Below are positions 11,409-22,174 of a stretch of 64,000 nucleotides of DNA, in pieces. A model generated the notes under the pieces. It was given only the letters and a program-made list of their open reading frames with translations, was not told where the DNA came from and did no database searches. This DNA is from Candolleomyces eurysporus. Lineage: Eukaryota > Basidiomycota > Agaricomycetes > Agaricales > Psathyrellaceae. The number at the start of each line of letters is the position of its first letter. Within the stretch, counting starts at the first letter, position 1. A program made the translations under genes and the position numbers. Location of the stretch: contig JANBPK010000717.1 of NCBI GenBank assembly GCA_027579435.1, positions 163,937 through 227,936 on the forward strand, read 5' to 3'.

Positions 11409-11993
11409 ATATTTCGAAAGTAACGTGTATTGAGTCTGGGTTCCTTTTTTTTATGCTAACGATTCAAATCCTCTCCCTCCCTCCTCCCGGCTCCGCAACT
11501 ACAAATGTAGACACCGATGTAGAAATTAATCTCACAAAAAATCAAGGCACACATGGAAACAGTTCCTCAAGCTTTATATACCACTTAGTAGGGCCTTTGA
11601 TGTTCACTGTGCTCGGACGTTGGAGGGGCTGATCCAGTTCTCTGTTCCCGACACCCACAATGGACGTGGATACTGAACCCGAACGGCTAAACGGACGATC
11701 TAATCTAACTCAGAGTAGACGAACGGATGAGTTGTACGTCGGACGACCACCAGCTGAACTGCTCGTCGATCACCGTAAAAAATAAAATATCGTAAGCGCT
11801 CGTCAATCGGGTGTTGCCACACACTCTCCAGGGGCACCACCGCTAGAGGTTCTGTCAAAGCCTTTCAATTGATGACAAGTAATTCATTTACAGAACCAGT
11901 TCAAAAGCCCTGGTAACGCCTCCCCGTCACTTTCACTCTCAATCTTCCTGCAAACTATCACCCTTGCTGACGATCTCAACAGCGCGTTCGCCC
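11409..11993 (+). other. 3' flank of caspase-like gene 3 and 5' leader of D1
   Basis: The first 120 bases resemble the 3' flank of copy 1. From about 11750 the sequence matches the D2 leader at 14860-15114, for example GCGCTCGTCAATC, CACACACTCTCCAGG and GGTTCTGTCAAAG. That conserved leader probably holds the promoter. The R repeat seen after caspase copies 1 and 2 is absent here. Confidence 0.5.
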
Positions 11994-13622
11994 ATGCCCC
12001 AGCCTACGCCCGCTCAACGCCAGGAATTGATACCCCTCACAGCCCTACCGGCTATCGGCGTTCAGAACTTGAATGTCGGCGTCACTGCACGGCAAAGTCC
12101 TAGCCCCCCGCCTGGGGAGCGCGTAAGGATACCGTGGCATCCCAAAGTCACTGCTTATCGGTTGACGTTCGTTCTTGTAACTTTTGGTCTAGGTACAGCA
12201 AAGGCATTATCGAATGGATCTACCCTGTCGGTGACCTGTGAATGGATCAGTGGGGTCGTTGTTCTTCTTTTGTAAGTGCATCATGAGTCGTTGGCCGTCC
12301 ACATCGACTCATAAATTTACAGTGCATTCTTTCTAACGGACTACGAGGGAACAGAGTCTGCCAAAACCTACTTTTTCTTCAACGCGGATTTTATGAATGT
12401 TGTTAGAGCGGGTTTCCAGCACGTTGGGATTAGGATTCCTGAATACGACACCGAAGAAGGACCACGAGAGTCACTCAGACTCAACTTGAAGCATCCTCTG
12501 GTGACTGGGTATCGTCTCATGGTCCCATTAGCAGCTATTTCGTTTGGTGTGACAAAGGCTTCACTGTCCTACTTTGGGCTGGAGACGTCGCCATTTAATA
12601 CAGCCGTTGAATGGACATATAGTGTTGTCGTTACTTTGTTGTAAGCCTTGATAATTCATTCAGATCTGTCGATATGGACTGACAGGTGCGTTTCGCCGAT
12701 TCTTAGCTTTTATATCTTGGGATTCTACGAAATGAGTCCCAACAAGGACATTGACATGCCTTCGCTTTTTACGACCGACTACTCATCTCAACGTGTGTTG
12801 TCTCCTCCTTTGGTATTCTGATCAAACCAGAAGGCAAGGCTGACAGTGATATCTAGTCATGTACGGGGGTAAAACATTGGCCCACCTAACGAGCCTTACG
12901 GGTGTGTATTGGTCGACCTTGTTCTCCTTCACTCTCCTCCATGAAATCCTTAAATTCCCAACTTCAACGGAGTCAGGCGACCCTCATCTTTCGACATATG
13001 ACCTTCTCTTTCAACGTGTAATTCGCTGCGCGGCCTTTTTCGGGCCTGCGTGCCTATTCTCCGCCGGGATAGTGATTGGATGCGTGAATCTCATCTGGTT
13101 GGGTAGGGCACTTGGGCTAGGATTCCTGAAAGCTGTTCGTTCGCTCCGGCGTTTCACGATCACGAGGGCAAGCAGGACCAACCGGCTTCCAAAGATGCTA
13201 CGCAGACTGAACCAGATCCCAAGGCTGATTCGACGGATTCGAAGGTATCTGCGCTACCCTTTCGAAACTAGTTGGTACACCGTTTTTCGAGCAACATTTT
13301 GTAAGTGCATTGTCCTTCCACCCAAGCGAAACGCTAACCTCTCTTATTATTTATTTTAGCCCCACGCCTTGGCTGGACACTTCTTCGGGTTCTATTTCAT
13401 GTCACTATGCTGATGATGATGCTAGGCATGACTTTGATGTGGTTCATAGGATTGCCAATTTTCTGGCGTGAACTTCTCAGTCTTGAAGGGATTGGATTTA
13501 TGCGAGTGATTTGGCCACCGCTGATAGCGTGTATGTCCCTATCCCTAATTGTAGGGCTTTTTTTTTGTTATATTATCTGTCGTAGAATCCTGCCCCGAGA
13601 TCGACCCGCGTTTCTGGCTTAG
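11994..13622 (+). CDS. Multi-pass membrane protein D1, function unknown
   Basis: Five exons (11994-12271, 12323-12640, 12707-12792, 12857-13300, 13360-13622) sum to 463 codons in frame. The start ATG was chosen because D2 has an ATG at the same place. Exons 1 and 2 encode two versions of one module: HPKVTAYRLTFVLVTFG with CEWISGVVVLL, then HPLVTGYRLMVPLAAISFG with VEWTYSVVVTLL. Both modules end at a phase-2 intron. Exon 2 also has GIRIPEYDTEEGPRESLRL. Exons 4 and 5 hold further hydrophobic segments and a very basic stretch (RRIRRYLRY) between them. I do not recognise a family. It could be an orphan transporter-like or signalling membrane protein; the sequence does not decide. Confidence 0.75.
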
Positions 13623-14290
13623 GCGATAGGAAGCTTCCCAGTTAAGTCGATCGCTTAGATGCTTGCCTATTTCGTTATAGCATTGTCTTTTGTCCAATGC
13701 TTGCTTTCTTGCAGATTTCGCCAAGACGGACTTCTAATACCATGTACATATTCTTCCTCGAGTTCACAATGCATAGCTACTCCCGCTCCTCTTCCCTCAG
13801 GCTTCAGGTGATGTATGGCACAAACTTCCACGATGTATATACTCGCGGGATGTATAATGAATTCGTATTATAATAGATGACATTCTCGCGCATAACTGTT
13901 GTTTTCTACAGGCAGTTCTCGTCAGTAAAAATGTGCCGGATCCTTGCCAACCGCCGGCCGTAGCTAATTCCGGCAGAATGGAAGGTATGGCGGCTTTGGG
14001 ATTTGTGGTTTTCTGCGGGAGGGGGCTGATCTCACTGGGATGTATAGTTGAACGGAAAATTATCAATTACTTTGTCAACCTATAGTAATCATCGTTCATG
14101 GAAAAATGCCGCTCCAACACGACTGGGATGCCAGAAAACAGAGAAAGGAAAAGTGGTGAAAAGAATATCAGAAAATACGTGTATCCTAGGAATACAGATA
14201 AATTTGGTGGTCTGTGCGATAGGTGTTGCTGTAAGAGACGAGAGACAGTGGGAATGATCAGTCGAGAAACTTGAATGTTACCACCCCGGC
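13623..14290 (+). repeat. 3'-flank repeat R3 with an internal insertion
   Basis: The family match starts near 13720 (CCATGTACATATTCTTCCTCGAG) and runs to about 14260 (GATAGGTGTTGC-TGTAAGAGACGAGA). Between two copies of GGGATGTATA, at 13847-13856 and 14037-14046, lies about 180 bases that the other members lack. This looks like an insertion flanked by a 10-bp target-site duplication. Confidence 0.6.
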
Positions 14291-14860
14291 ATCGCCCGTT
14301 GCCGCTCTTTTCCTCTCCGTTGTGGCAGCAGTGCCGGGCACTGCAAGCATGAACCCGCGTTTGTCTTTGGCTCGACTCAGTGACTGACTGGGAGACGTTC
14401 AGGTTGGATAGAAGCAGTAATGGCGCGAGTGTAAGGTGAGATGCCAGCGTAGACAAGGGGACGGCAAGAATCATGCAAAATGCCTCGGTCCTTGCCATGC
14501 GCAGAATCGTCCACTCGCCACGGGTAAGTCATTCGTGTCACTACTGCTGGTCCGACCTAAATACCTCGAACTTGGCTATCGACGTAATCTATACAAACAA
14601 GTACCGCCATCGATATCGCTACTTGTCGCAAAGGACCTCCGTACTGACTGACGCCATCCATGAAGTCAAACCTACCCCTTCCGGGACACCTCGCGCTCTC
14701 ACAGCTCCAGTCCACTCTTCCCTGATATGGGGGTTGCAGCCGACGGGAGTGGAATCCGGGACTCGGTTGTGCCGGTGCGAGCATGAAAATAAAGAATAGA
14801 AACCTTCCAAAGGATGTTGATGCTACGGGCTTGACTTATATGATGACCAACAACTGAACT
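14291..14860. other. Spacer between R3 and the D2 leader, nothing recognised
   Basis: Short open frames are present on both strands, but none has motifs, splice pattern or a paralogue in the window. No RNA gene is evident. Confidence 0.4.
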
Positions 14861-15114
14861 GCTCGCTTTGGTCCAGCATTCTACCGGTCGATCGCGCTAA
14901 AAAACAATTTATCACAAGCGCTCGTCAATCTGACATTGCCACACACTCTCCAGGGCACCACCGCTGGAGGTTCTGTCAAAGGTTTTCAATTGCTGGCAAG
15001 CGATTCATTGACATGACCAGTTCAAAAGGCCTGGTAACGTCTCCACGTCACTTTCGTTCTTGGTCTTCCTGCGAACTACCACCCTTGCCGACGATCTCAA
15101 CAGCGTGTTCGCCC
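14861..15114 (+). promoter_or_regulatory. 5' leader of D2, duplicated from D1
   Basis: About 250 bases align with 11750-11993 upstream of D1, including CACACACTCTCCAGG and CAACAGCG-GTTCGCCC just before the ATG. Promoter activity is inferred from position and conservation. Confidence 0.45.
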
Positions 15115-16739
15115 ATGTTACAGCCTTTGCCCGCTCAAAATCAGGAATTGATACCCCTCGCAGCTCTACCGGCTATCGACGTTGAAAACTTGAATGCCGA
15201 CATCGCTGCATTTCAAAACCTCCCGTGGCATCCCAAAGTCACTGTCTATCGGTTGACGGTCGTTGTTGTAACCTTTGGTTTAGGGACAGCAAAGGCGCTC
15301 TTGGATAGACCGGGTTCTGCCGTGTCGGTGACCATTGAATGGATTAGTGGTGTCGNTTTTTCTTCTTCTGTAAGTGCATTATGGGTCACTAGTACTGCCC
15401 GTGCCCATCGGCTCATAAATTTACAGCGCATTCTTTCTAACGGACTACGAGAGCAAAGAGTCTGCCAGGCCCTACTGGTTCTTCAAAGCGGATCTTATGA
15501 ATGGCGCTAGACCAGTCTTCCAGCACATTGGAATTAGGATTCCAGAATACGACACCGAAGAACGTCCGAGAGAGTCACTCAGACTCGAGTCTAAGCATCC
15601 TCCGGTGACTGGATACCGTATCATGGTCACAGTAGCCGCCATCTCTTTTGGCATGACAAAGGCTGTATCGTCCTATTGTGAGCTGGAGACGGTGCCTACA
15701 GCTGTTGAATGGATATATGGTGTTGCTGTTACTTCGTTGTAAGTTGAACCATTAATTCAATGTAGTACGTATAGACTGACAGATGCGCTTCGTCGTTTTG
15801 TAGCTTATACGTCTTGGGATTATACGAAATGAGCATCAATGAAGACATTGACAAGGCTTGGCTCTTTAGGACCGACTATTCGTCTCAAAGTGCGTTCTCT
15901 CCTCCTTTAGTATTGGGATTATAGGAGAACGCACGGCTCACAGTGATACCCAGTCACGTCTGGCGGTCCAACATTGGTAATCAGTGCCGGCCACCTAACG
16001 AGCCTTACGGTCGTCTCTCGGTGGACCGTGTTCTGGTCCGGTGTCCTCCTCGAGTATTACCCCAAAGTGTGGAACTCATTTACAGCAGTGTCAGACGGCC
16101 CGATATATGATTTTTTTTCCCGACGCACATCGGCCTGCCTCGTCCTTCTCATCTGGGCTGTCCCACTCATCTTTGGGATAGTGATCGGATGCGTGAACCT
16201 CAACTTTTTGGGCGGGGTACTTGAGCCAGTATTCATGAAAGCTGTTAATTTGCTCCGGCGGTCTACTATCACAAGGTGCGTGTCGAGCCGGGTAGACGAG
16301 CTCTCCATGACATTAATATCAATGATGATATGCAGAGAGAGCCGGATTGCAAGGCTGATCCAACGGGTTCAAGGGTGTCTGCGTCGCCTTTTCGAGACTG
16401 GCTGGTGTTCGTATCTTCGAGCGGTACTCTGTAAGTGTGCGGTCCTTCCTCACAAGCTGGGCGCCAGCGCTGACCTGTCAATGTATAGTCCTCCTTTCCT
16501 CAATATTTTTTCACGTTCTGTTTCATGGCCTTGCGTTGCTAATAGCGTTAGGTATAATATCGCTAGGGCTCTCCACTATGGAAATTGGCTGGGGCGTAGA
16601 GATTTGGGGTGCTGTTCTTTTGCTAGAATTCCAAAGCCTACTAATAGTGATTGCAGGACTTTTTGGAGGCAAATACGTTCTCGCATCCTTTTTTCAGCCG
16701 AGTTTTGCGTTCAGCGAATTGGAGATCCCTCCGGTTTGA
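15115..16739 (+). CDS. Multi-pass membrane protein D2, tandem paralogue of D1
   Basis: Five exons (15115-15369, 15427-15738, 15804-15889, 15954-16430, 16489-16739) sum to 460 codons once the N at 15356 is skipped. Intron positions and phases equal those of D1. The paired modules are HPKVTVYRLTVVVVTFG and HPPVTGYRIMVTVAAISFG, followed by VEWIYGVAVTSL. GIRIPEYDTEERPRESLRL is conserved. The last exon diverges: D2 ends FAFSELEIPPV, while D1 ends RDRPAFLA. The gene is part of a roughly 3-kb tandem duplication that includes leader, gene and R repeat. No family is recognised. Confidence 0.75.
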
Positions 16740-17274
16740 TGTTGAACGTTGATCGCTTAGACACTTGCGCACCTCCGTTTAGTATTGTCTTTGTCCAATA
16801 TTTGCTTTCTCGCATGGTTCCCCAAGCTAGACCTCTAATATCATGTACATGTCCTTAGCTCACGAGCTTCAAGTCGAAGTGGTGATGCGCAGACGAGACT
16901 TCCGCGATGCACAGGCCAACGGAAAAATATNAAATTACGCTGTCAACCCTATATTAGTAGTCCTACATGGAAAAATGCCGCTACAACATGATGATCGGAA
17001 TACCGAGAGAACGTAAAAGGGGAAAAAGATGAAAGGAATGGAGAATAGATAAGTGCATGCTGGGAATACAAATACATCTGGCGATCCGTGTGAAAGGTGT
17101 TATTGTAAAGAGACGAGACACAATGAGAATGATTAGTTGAAAAAACGGAAGAATGAGAGGTCAGGAAAAAAAGGTTTTAGTGTAGAGCCTGATCACGCAT
17201 TCGTAATCGGAATAAGTAAGGTAATGCCTAAGAACCCACCCAAACGCAACTCAGCACGAGGGGTTGTCATTCAT
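16740..17274 (+). repeat. 3'-flank repeat R4
   Basis: Fourth member of the family, from about 16780 (CTAATATCATGTACATGTCC) to about 17140 (GTAAAGAGACGAGACACAAT). It contains CATGGAAAAATGCCGCTACA and GGGAATACAAATACATCTGG. It sits between the 3' ends of D2 and of the RING gene, just as R2 sits between caspase 2 and the RING relic. The rest, to 17274, is the 3' flank of the RING gene. Confidence 0.65.
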
Positions 17275-20200
17275 TCACTGCAACCCCTGCACACCCTCAT
17301 CCCAATCAGCCTTCGAAACACAACCCACACCCCTGCACACGGGGCACGAAACCTCAACATCATCCCCCACAATCGAAGCTTCCGCACCTCTGGACGCAAC
17401 CCTCTCCGCACTCACAAGACACGCCGAATGGAAAGCATGCACACACACCGGCGTGCGCACATCCCCAACCAAATGAATAGCAAACTGCTTCGTCGCACTC
17501 TGCTCCGCAGAAACAAACGGCTCATCATCGGAAGGCCCAATCCCGCAACTAACGTCTGAGCAACGCAACCCAGCCTCCTGCTCTCGCCTCTCAACGCGTT
17601 GACGAAGTGTAGGACCAGGAGCAGGTGGTGGTACCCAATCCTTCTTCGGTGCTTCGCTACGAGGCTCAGGTGACCCATGTCGGAATCCAAGTCCAGGCCC
17701 ACCAGCGCCCATCAAGCCAGCCGCAAGGAGGAGGCGTAGGAAGGCACTGGGGTTTGCAAGCGAGTTGGCGAGGAATCTGAAGAAAGCAGCGTCGCTCTCC
17801 CTCTCCCGTTCATTACCCTCGGCATCATTGCCCGGACCAGCAGGAGGCGGAGTGGATGGATCGTTATCTGCACTGGGAGGCGTAGGATCGGAAGCAGGGG
17901 TAGCTTCGGTTGGGGTTTCAGTTGGATTCGTGGTGGGTGTTGGATTCACAGCAGGTTGTGGCTCTTGAGGGGCTGCAGGCGGTTGAGCAGGCTCTTGAGG
18001 AGCTCCAGGCGGTTGAGCAGGCTGCTGAGGGGCATTGGCTGCCCGCTGCTGGTTCCCAGGTGGCGGGCCGAAAATGCCTCGCAGAAGGTCGGTCACGTTG
18101 AAGCCAAGATCTCCACCTTGCCTTGGACCAAAATTGACACCAGCGAACGCTCCAGGGCCGAACATTCCGGGGACTCGCAAAGGAGGCGCCTGGGCGCGCT
18201 GAGGCTGAGGCTNGGGGCTGAGAAGGATCCTGGGGTGCTTGGGTTTCTTGCGGTTGAGACTCTGGTTGCTGTGGCTGGCCTTGACCTTGTTGCTGAGGCG
18301 TCCTGCGGGATCCCTCCCCGAAGAGGAAACCCGGGGGAGCCACACCGAAATGGATGTCAAAGGCAATGACACCCTCAGGCAGACCTGGTACCGGCAATCC
18401 CCTGATACCCATCCCAGGTGGGGGAGGAGGACCAAACACAGGTCGTTGCTCGGGCGCCGGTGCCGATGTCGATGCGGGCGTCGGGGTAGTGGTAGTACTG
18501 GTATCGACTGGGGCCGGCCCTGCTGGTGGGGCTGTCGGCTGCGTTTGTGCCTGAGACCGTGCATCGCCAGGGTTGGCTTGCTGAGCGGCATTTGTCGCTG
18601 ATCGCTCAGCTACTGGAGGTCTCAGTACACGATGGGTAGGCCGAACAATTAACTCACCAATAGGCCGTCCCTGTGCGTCAGTTAGAATGCCGATTGGCTG
18701 TGAAACGACGACGACATGACCACCAGGAATAGAGAAAGACTGTATCATATCAGGACCAAAACCGCTGGGACGCGAAGTTCGGTTGCTGGGAGGCTCCGAG
18801 CCTGCCCGCCGAGGTGGCGGCGCAGAAGAAGAATCTGTACGACCTCGTGCAGTTTCTTCTTGAGGTTGGGCGGGAGAGGCGGAAGGCTCGGTCGACGAAG
18901 GCTGAGCCGGCGCTGTTGATGTAGAAGCCTCGTCTGTCGCATTATCTTCGGTTGTCGTACTGGTAGTTGAGTTACTGCTTGTGCTCGACGAGGCTGCATT
19001 TCGTTGCGCCCGCCGACGCTGCCGATAAGGAACATAGGTCAAGTTCTCCGGGTCAATATTGAATCTGCACGTCGGGCACGTCGTTTGCTTGGGCCGCGAG
19101 AACCACGGGCGCAGACACTCTGCATGGAAAACGTGGGCACACGGCAAAGAAACAATCTTCGGATAAGGCTTCTTCTCCTCCACTTCTTCTTTTTCACGTT
19201 CTTTCTGCTTGGACCTTGAGTCACTCTCCGTCGTGCTGCTCTCATTATCCGCCTCAAGCAACTTCTCCCAACACACTGCGCACCCACTATCACCGCCGGT
19301 CAGCTCGTCACCTGACGCCCCTGCCATCCCACCCACTCTCTCCAATCGCTTCACCAAGCCGACCGGAACCTCCTCCAGACCTTCAATAAGTCTATTAGCT
19401 CGTTCTGGGTCTTCGATATCTGGTTCGATCCCAAGCATCTCGCTCAGGAACATTGGGTTGGAGAAGAGCTCAGCAAAGGAGGGTGGGAGTCCCAAACCTT
19501 CGGGCATCCTTGGTGGACCACCCTCAGGCGGGTTAGCGGGTTGGTCGTTCCCCGGGGCATCGGCACCAGCAGGATTACCTGCACCAGCACCAGCGCCAGC
19601 ACCGGCACCGGCACCAAAGCCTGGACCAGGGCCGAAAGGGAAGTCGCCAATATCGATTGAAATGGCAATTCCTCCGGTCATGAACGGGGGCAGGCGACCT
19701 CCTGGACCAGGCCGAGGCTGACGGGGTCGCTGTGTGGTAGATGGTGCTGACGGCATTGACTGCGGTCGGCTTGACGATGATGTTGATGAAGTGTCGGATG
19801 GGGCTGAGCTATCGCTAGGCACGCCTGCGGGAGGGTCTCGTGTGCTCCTAGAGGAGGATCCGAGGGTATTCGATAGACGAGAAGTGGATGGTCGGGTGCT
19901 GGATGGTGCAATAGGATTGGTTATCCGCTGAGAAGGGTGTCTGCGGTCGCGCTCCTCATCCTCGTCATCCTCCACCCTTGCGCGCCTATTGTTTGGTCGG
20001 GAGGCTGGCACAGCAGTTTCGATCTCTGGTAAAGGTGGGTCCTCAGTGTCGTCGCCAGCCACCACAGCTTGCATCTCGACTTCTAGGGCATCCCTATCCG
20101 AGTCAGAATCCGAGTGCACGGCCATATTGTAGTCTGCCATCTCCACGTCCACCGACGCAGTAAGGGGTGATAAGGGAGTATATTCTCGGGATGGTATAGC

Positions 20201-20308
20201 CTCCAAGGGAGGCATATCAGAATCGAAGGCAGCTTGGTCACTGTCTGGGGTGTTGAGAGGCTGGCTGTTGAGCTCTCTCAGGTGTGCTGCGAAATCGTCG
20301 TAGTCCAT
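17275..20308 (-). CDS. Large disordered RING-H2 E3 ubiquitin ligase, SAN1-like
   Basis: An intronless frame of 1011 codons is obtained when the N at 18213 is skipped; with it, the frame breaks inside a PQPQ repeat. Zinc ligands are C343, C346, C390, H392, H395, C398, C411 and C414 (CAVCWEK ... LPCAHVFHAECL ... CPTC), a C3H2C3 RING whose first loop is 43 residues with a charged insert. Long Ser/Pro/Gly/Gln-rich low-complexity arms flank it, with a GAGAGAGA run near residue 235. A second cysteine/histidine cluster near the C-terminus (CVHAFHSACL ... SCPVC) looks like a degenerate second RING. Yeast San1, a nuclear quality-control E3 with a RING between disordered arms, is the closest known plan; orthology is an inference. 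The start is the first ATG of MDYDDFAAHL. The gene is convergent with D2, and its upstream side abuts the inverted-repeat unit. Confidence 0.85.
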
Positions 20309-20445
20309 GGTATGATGGGCAGTACGAAGAGGAGATGACGGTTCAGAGTCAGGGAGCACAAAGGAGCCGCCGCAATAGCTCCCGACTCTATCGTAACTCG
20401 CCGGCACAGCCACACACCCACACCACACCCATCGTATTGCTCAGC
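20309..20445 (-). promoter_or_regulatory. Short remaining upstream region of the RING gene
   Basis: Only 137 bases separate the RING start codon from the left inverted repeat of the neighbouring unit. No TATA-like box is clear. If the unit is a later insertion, it has replaced or displaced the older promoter. Confidence 0.35.
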
Positions 20446-20473
20446 AGGGTTTACCCTTCATACACCTGGGTAG

Positions 20474-20639
20474 AAAAGACCGAAAAGAACGAAAAAAAGA
20501 ATTCCAATCCCGGCCAAAAGAGGAAGTTGGTCACGTCTTGCCTCAAACCACCTCGCGGTTGGCAATGGCCCAAGAAAAACAAAATTACCATTAAATACAC
20601 GTTCATTAAGTAGCGAAAGAGTGCAAAAATATACTCAAA
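20474..20639. other. Left inner flank of the inverted-repeat unit
   Basis: This is A-rich sequence between the left inverted repeat and the stop codon of the cysteine-cluster gene, presumably its 3' UTR. No further feature is seen. Confidence 0.35.
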
Positions 20640-21724
20640 CTAAAGGGGACTTGCGAACGAACACTTCCGACCATTATCGACCCCTCGACACCCCTCTGTC
20701 CGGTGGCACTTCTTACAAGGAAGCGTGCAAGGCTCGCGGCATCGGAGGATGTCGTTCAATCCTGGGCAATCTGTCTGGCCACAACGCCGACACCTTTTCA
20801 GTCTTCGGATACCTTGATCTGTGGCCACTACGCGGCGTCGTTTTGAAGGGGAAGGATTGTTCGAATCTGAGTTGTTACCGTTGTCATCTATCGGCACTGG
20901 GACCGGGACTGGGACAGTGATGGTGGCGGGCTGTGCAAGGCCTCCAGCAAGATCGGGTAGCGATGACATCGAAGCAAGGAGGGCGCCTATGAAGGGTTCG
21001 GTGCTCAGCATTGCTGTCAGCGGAAGGTCTGTCACCAAGGATTCGGGTATTTCATTAGTGTTGTCGAAGTCGAGCAGACCTTCATTTGGATGTGGTTTGG
21101 TGGGGCTACCAGTGAGATGTGGTGGGAGCGGTTGATTTTCGGCTGCAAATATACGCGTTGAAATGCTTGAGGTAGCTAGCTTGTCGTTGATCAGCTCCTG
21201 AGATGCGCGTATGTTGCTTACCTTCTCCCAAGACTTTGCATAAGCAGATAAAACTTCTGGTGTGATGTAGAACCTATCCTTGCTGTCTGCAGTGCGATTC
21301 CATTCCTGGGAGAAGGCTTCAAAGTCGATCTTCTTCCTCCCGCTTGCAACTGCCGCCTCCGAGAACGAATGGAGCTTGCTGAAGAAGTATTTGCGAGCAA
21401 CGAGTGTGGTTGGAGGTATGACAGGTAGCGCGAGGCCCTGTCGCTTGCGTAGCCAACCGTCGCTTGCATTCAGCTTGGCAAACTTGGCGCATGTCGCTTC
21501 AGAGTGGGATTCCATGCAATACCGAATGCGGAGTGACTCTAGATATCACACTTTCAGTACTAACTTCAGCATTTTGACCAAGAACATGCACCAGGAAGTG
21601 GGCATATGCCAAATGCTTCCTCCGTCTGTTCGTAAAGATCTCCGTTCACCCAGTCTCGGTACGATTGCGCGCCGCCAATTCTGTCTGAGAGGTAGTTCAG
21701 AAGAAATGATGTGTGATTAATCAT
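20640..21724 (-). CDS. Cysteine-cluster protein with CRGVDxGRKC ending, Agaricomycete multi-copy type
   Basis: Two exons (21724-21592 and 21538-20640) give about 343 residues. The intron uses GTGCAT as donor, and splicing joins PLP to ESLRIRYCMESHSEAT. The first exon (MINHTSFLLNYLSDRIGG) is easy to miss because the second has its own Met. Mid-protein it reads FEAFSQEWNR and FYITPEVLSAYAKSWEKVSN. The C-terminus has KRRRVV and then a cysteine cluster: CRRCGQTDCPG, CREPCTLPCKKCH and CRGVDNGRKC. From memory, proteins of this build are common and repeated in Agaricomycete genomes, often with transposons; I cannot confirm this here. The basic stretch plus cysteine cluster suggests nucleic-acid binding. 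It is the only gene inside the inverted-repeat unit. Confidence 0.7.
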
Positions 21725-21920
21725 GGGAATGCTATGATGATGCTGGGGGGAAAGGACTGAGCTCGAGATGGGTGATAATTGAAAATAGACACACCAGAGT
21801 TATTCTTGCTGGTAAAAGTATGCTTTGCCAGTACGTGTTTGAGTGAATTCTGTGCCAATCGACGCGTCTCTCTGTCTGACTGAAGCTCATTTAGTTCTCA
21901 GTGGCTGTGTGGCAGATAAC

Positions 21921-21963
21921 ATGGCAGATAACATCCAATCCCGGGACGGATGTTATCTGCCAT
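21921..21963. repeat. Perfect palindrome with 16-bp arms
   Basis: ATGGCAGATAACATCC at 21921-21936 and its exact reverse complement at 21948-21963 flank an 11-base spacer. A third GGCAGATAAC lies at 21911-21920, and GGCAGATAACTACC at 22139-22152 runs into the right inverted repeat. These could be transposase-type binding sites or a hairpin. Confidence 0.7.
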
Positions 21964-22174
21964 TGAGGCGAGAAACCAATTCAAGCTTGCTCAACGGTGA
22001 ACTAATGGATGGTTGATTCTGAAATTTTGCAGGAGCAAGCCTCTCAGTCGTGTGCATGTATTCCGCAAGAATTTACTCTCAGAAACTGCAGGGCTACGCA
22101 ACAAATGGCCCAACAGGCTCGGACTCGGCAATTGCCGGGCAGATAACTACCCAGGTGTATGAAGGGTAAACCCT

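Larger units (their letters stand above)
20446..22174. mobile_element. Candidate DNA-transposon-like unit bounded by 28-bp perfect inverted repeats
   Basis: The sequence at 20446-20473 (AGGGTTTACCCTTC then ATACACCTGGGTAG) recurs as an exact reverse complement at 22147-22174. Both ends face inward around a single two-exon gene. The outer flanks are CTCAGC on the left and CAGCAG on the right, so a 4-base CAGC target duplication is possible but weak. A near-terminal palindrome lies at 21921-21963. No known transposase motif was seen inside, so the unit may be non-autonomous. The inverted repeats are seen directly; mobility is inferred. Confidence 0.5.

Noticed and set aside
17275..20308. RING gene as two genes split at 18213
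   Set aside because: Skipping the N gives 1011 codons without a stop, in continuous PQPQ repeat context.
20446..22174. Telomere-like AGGGTTTA at the inverted-repeat ends
   Set aside because: Only one unit occurs at each end and they face each other. This is not a telomere array.
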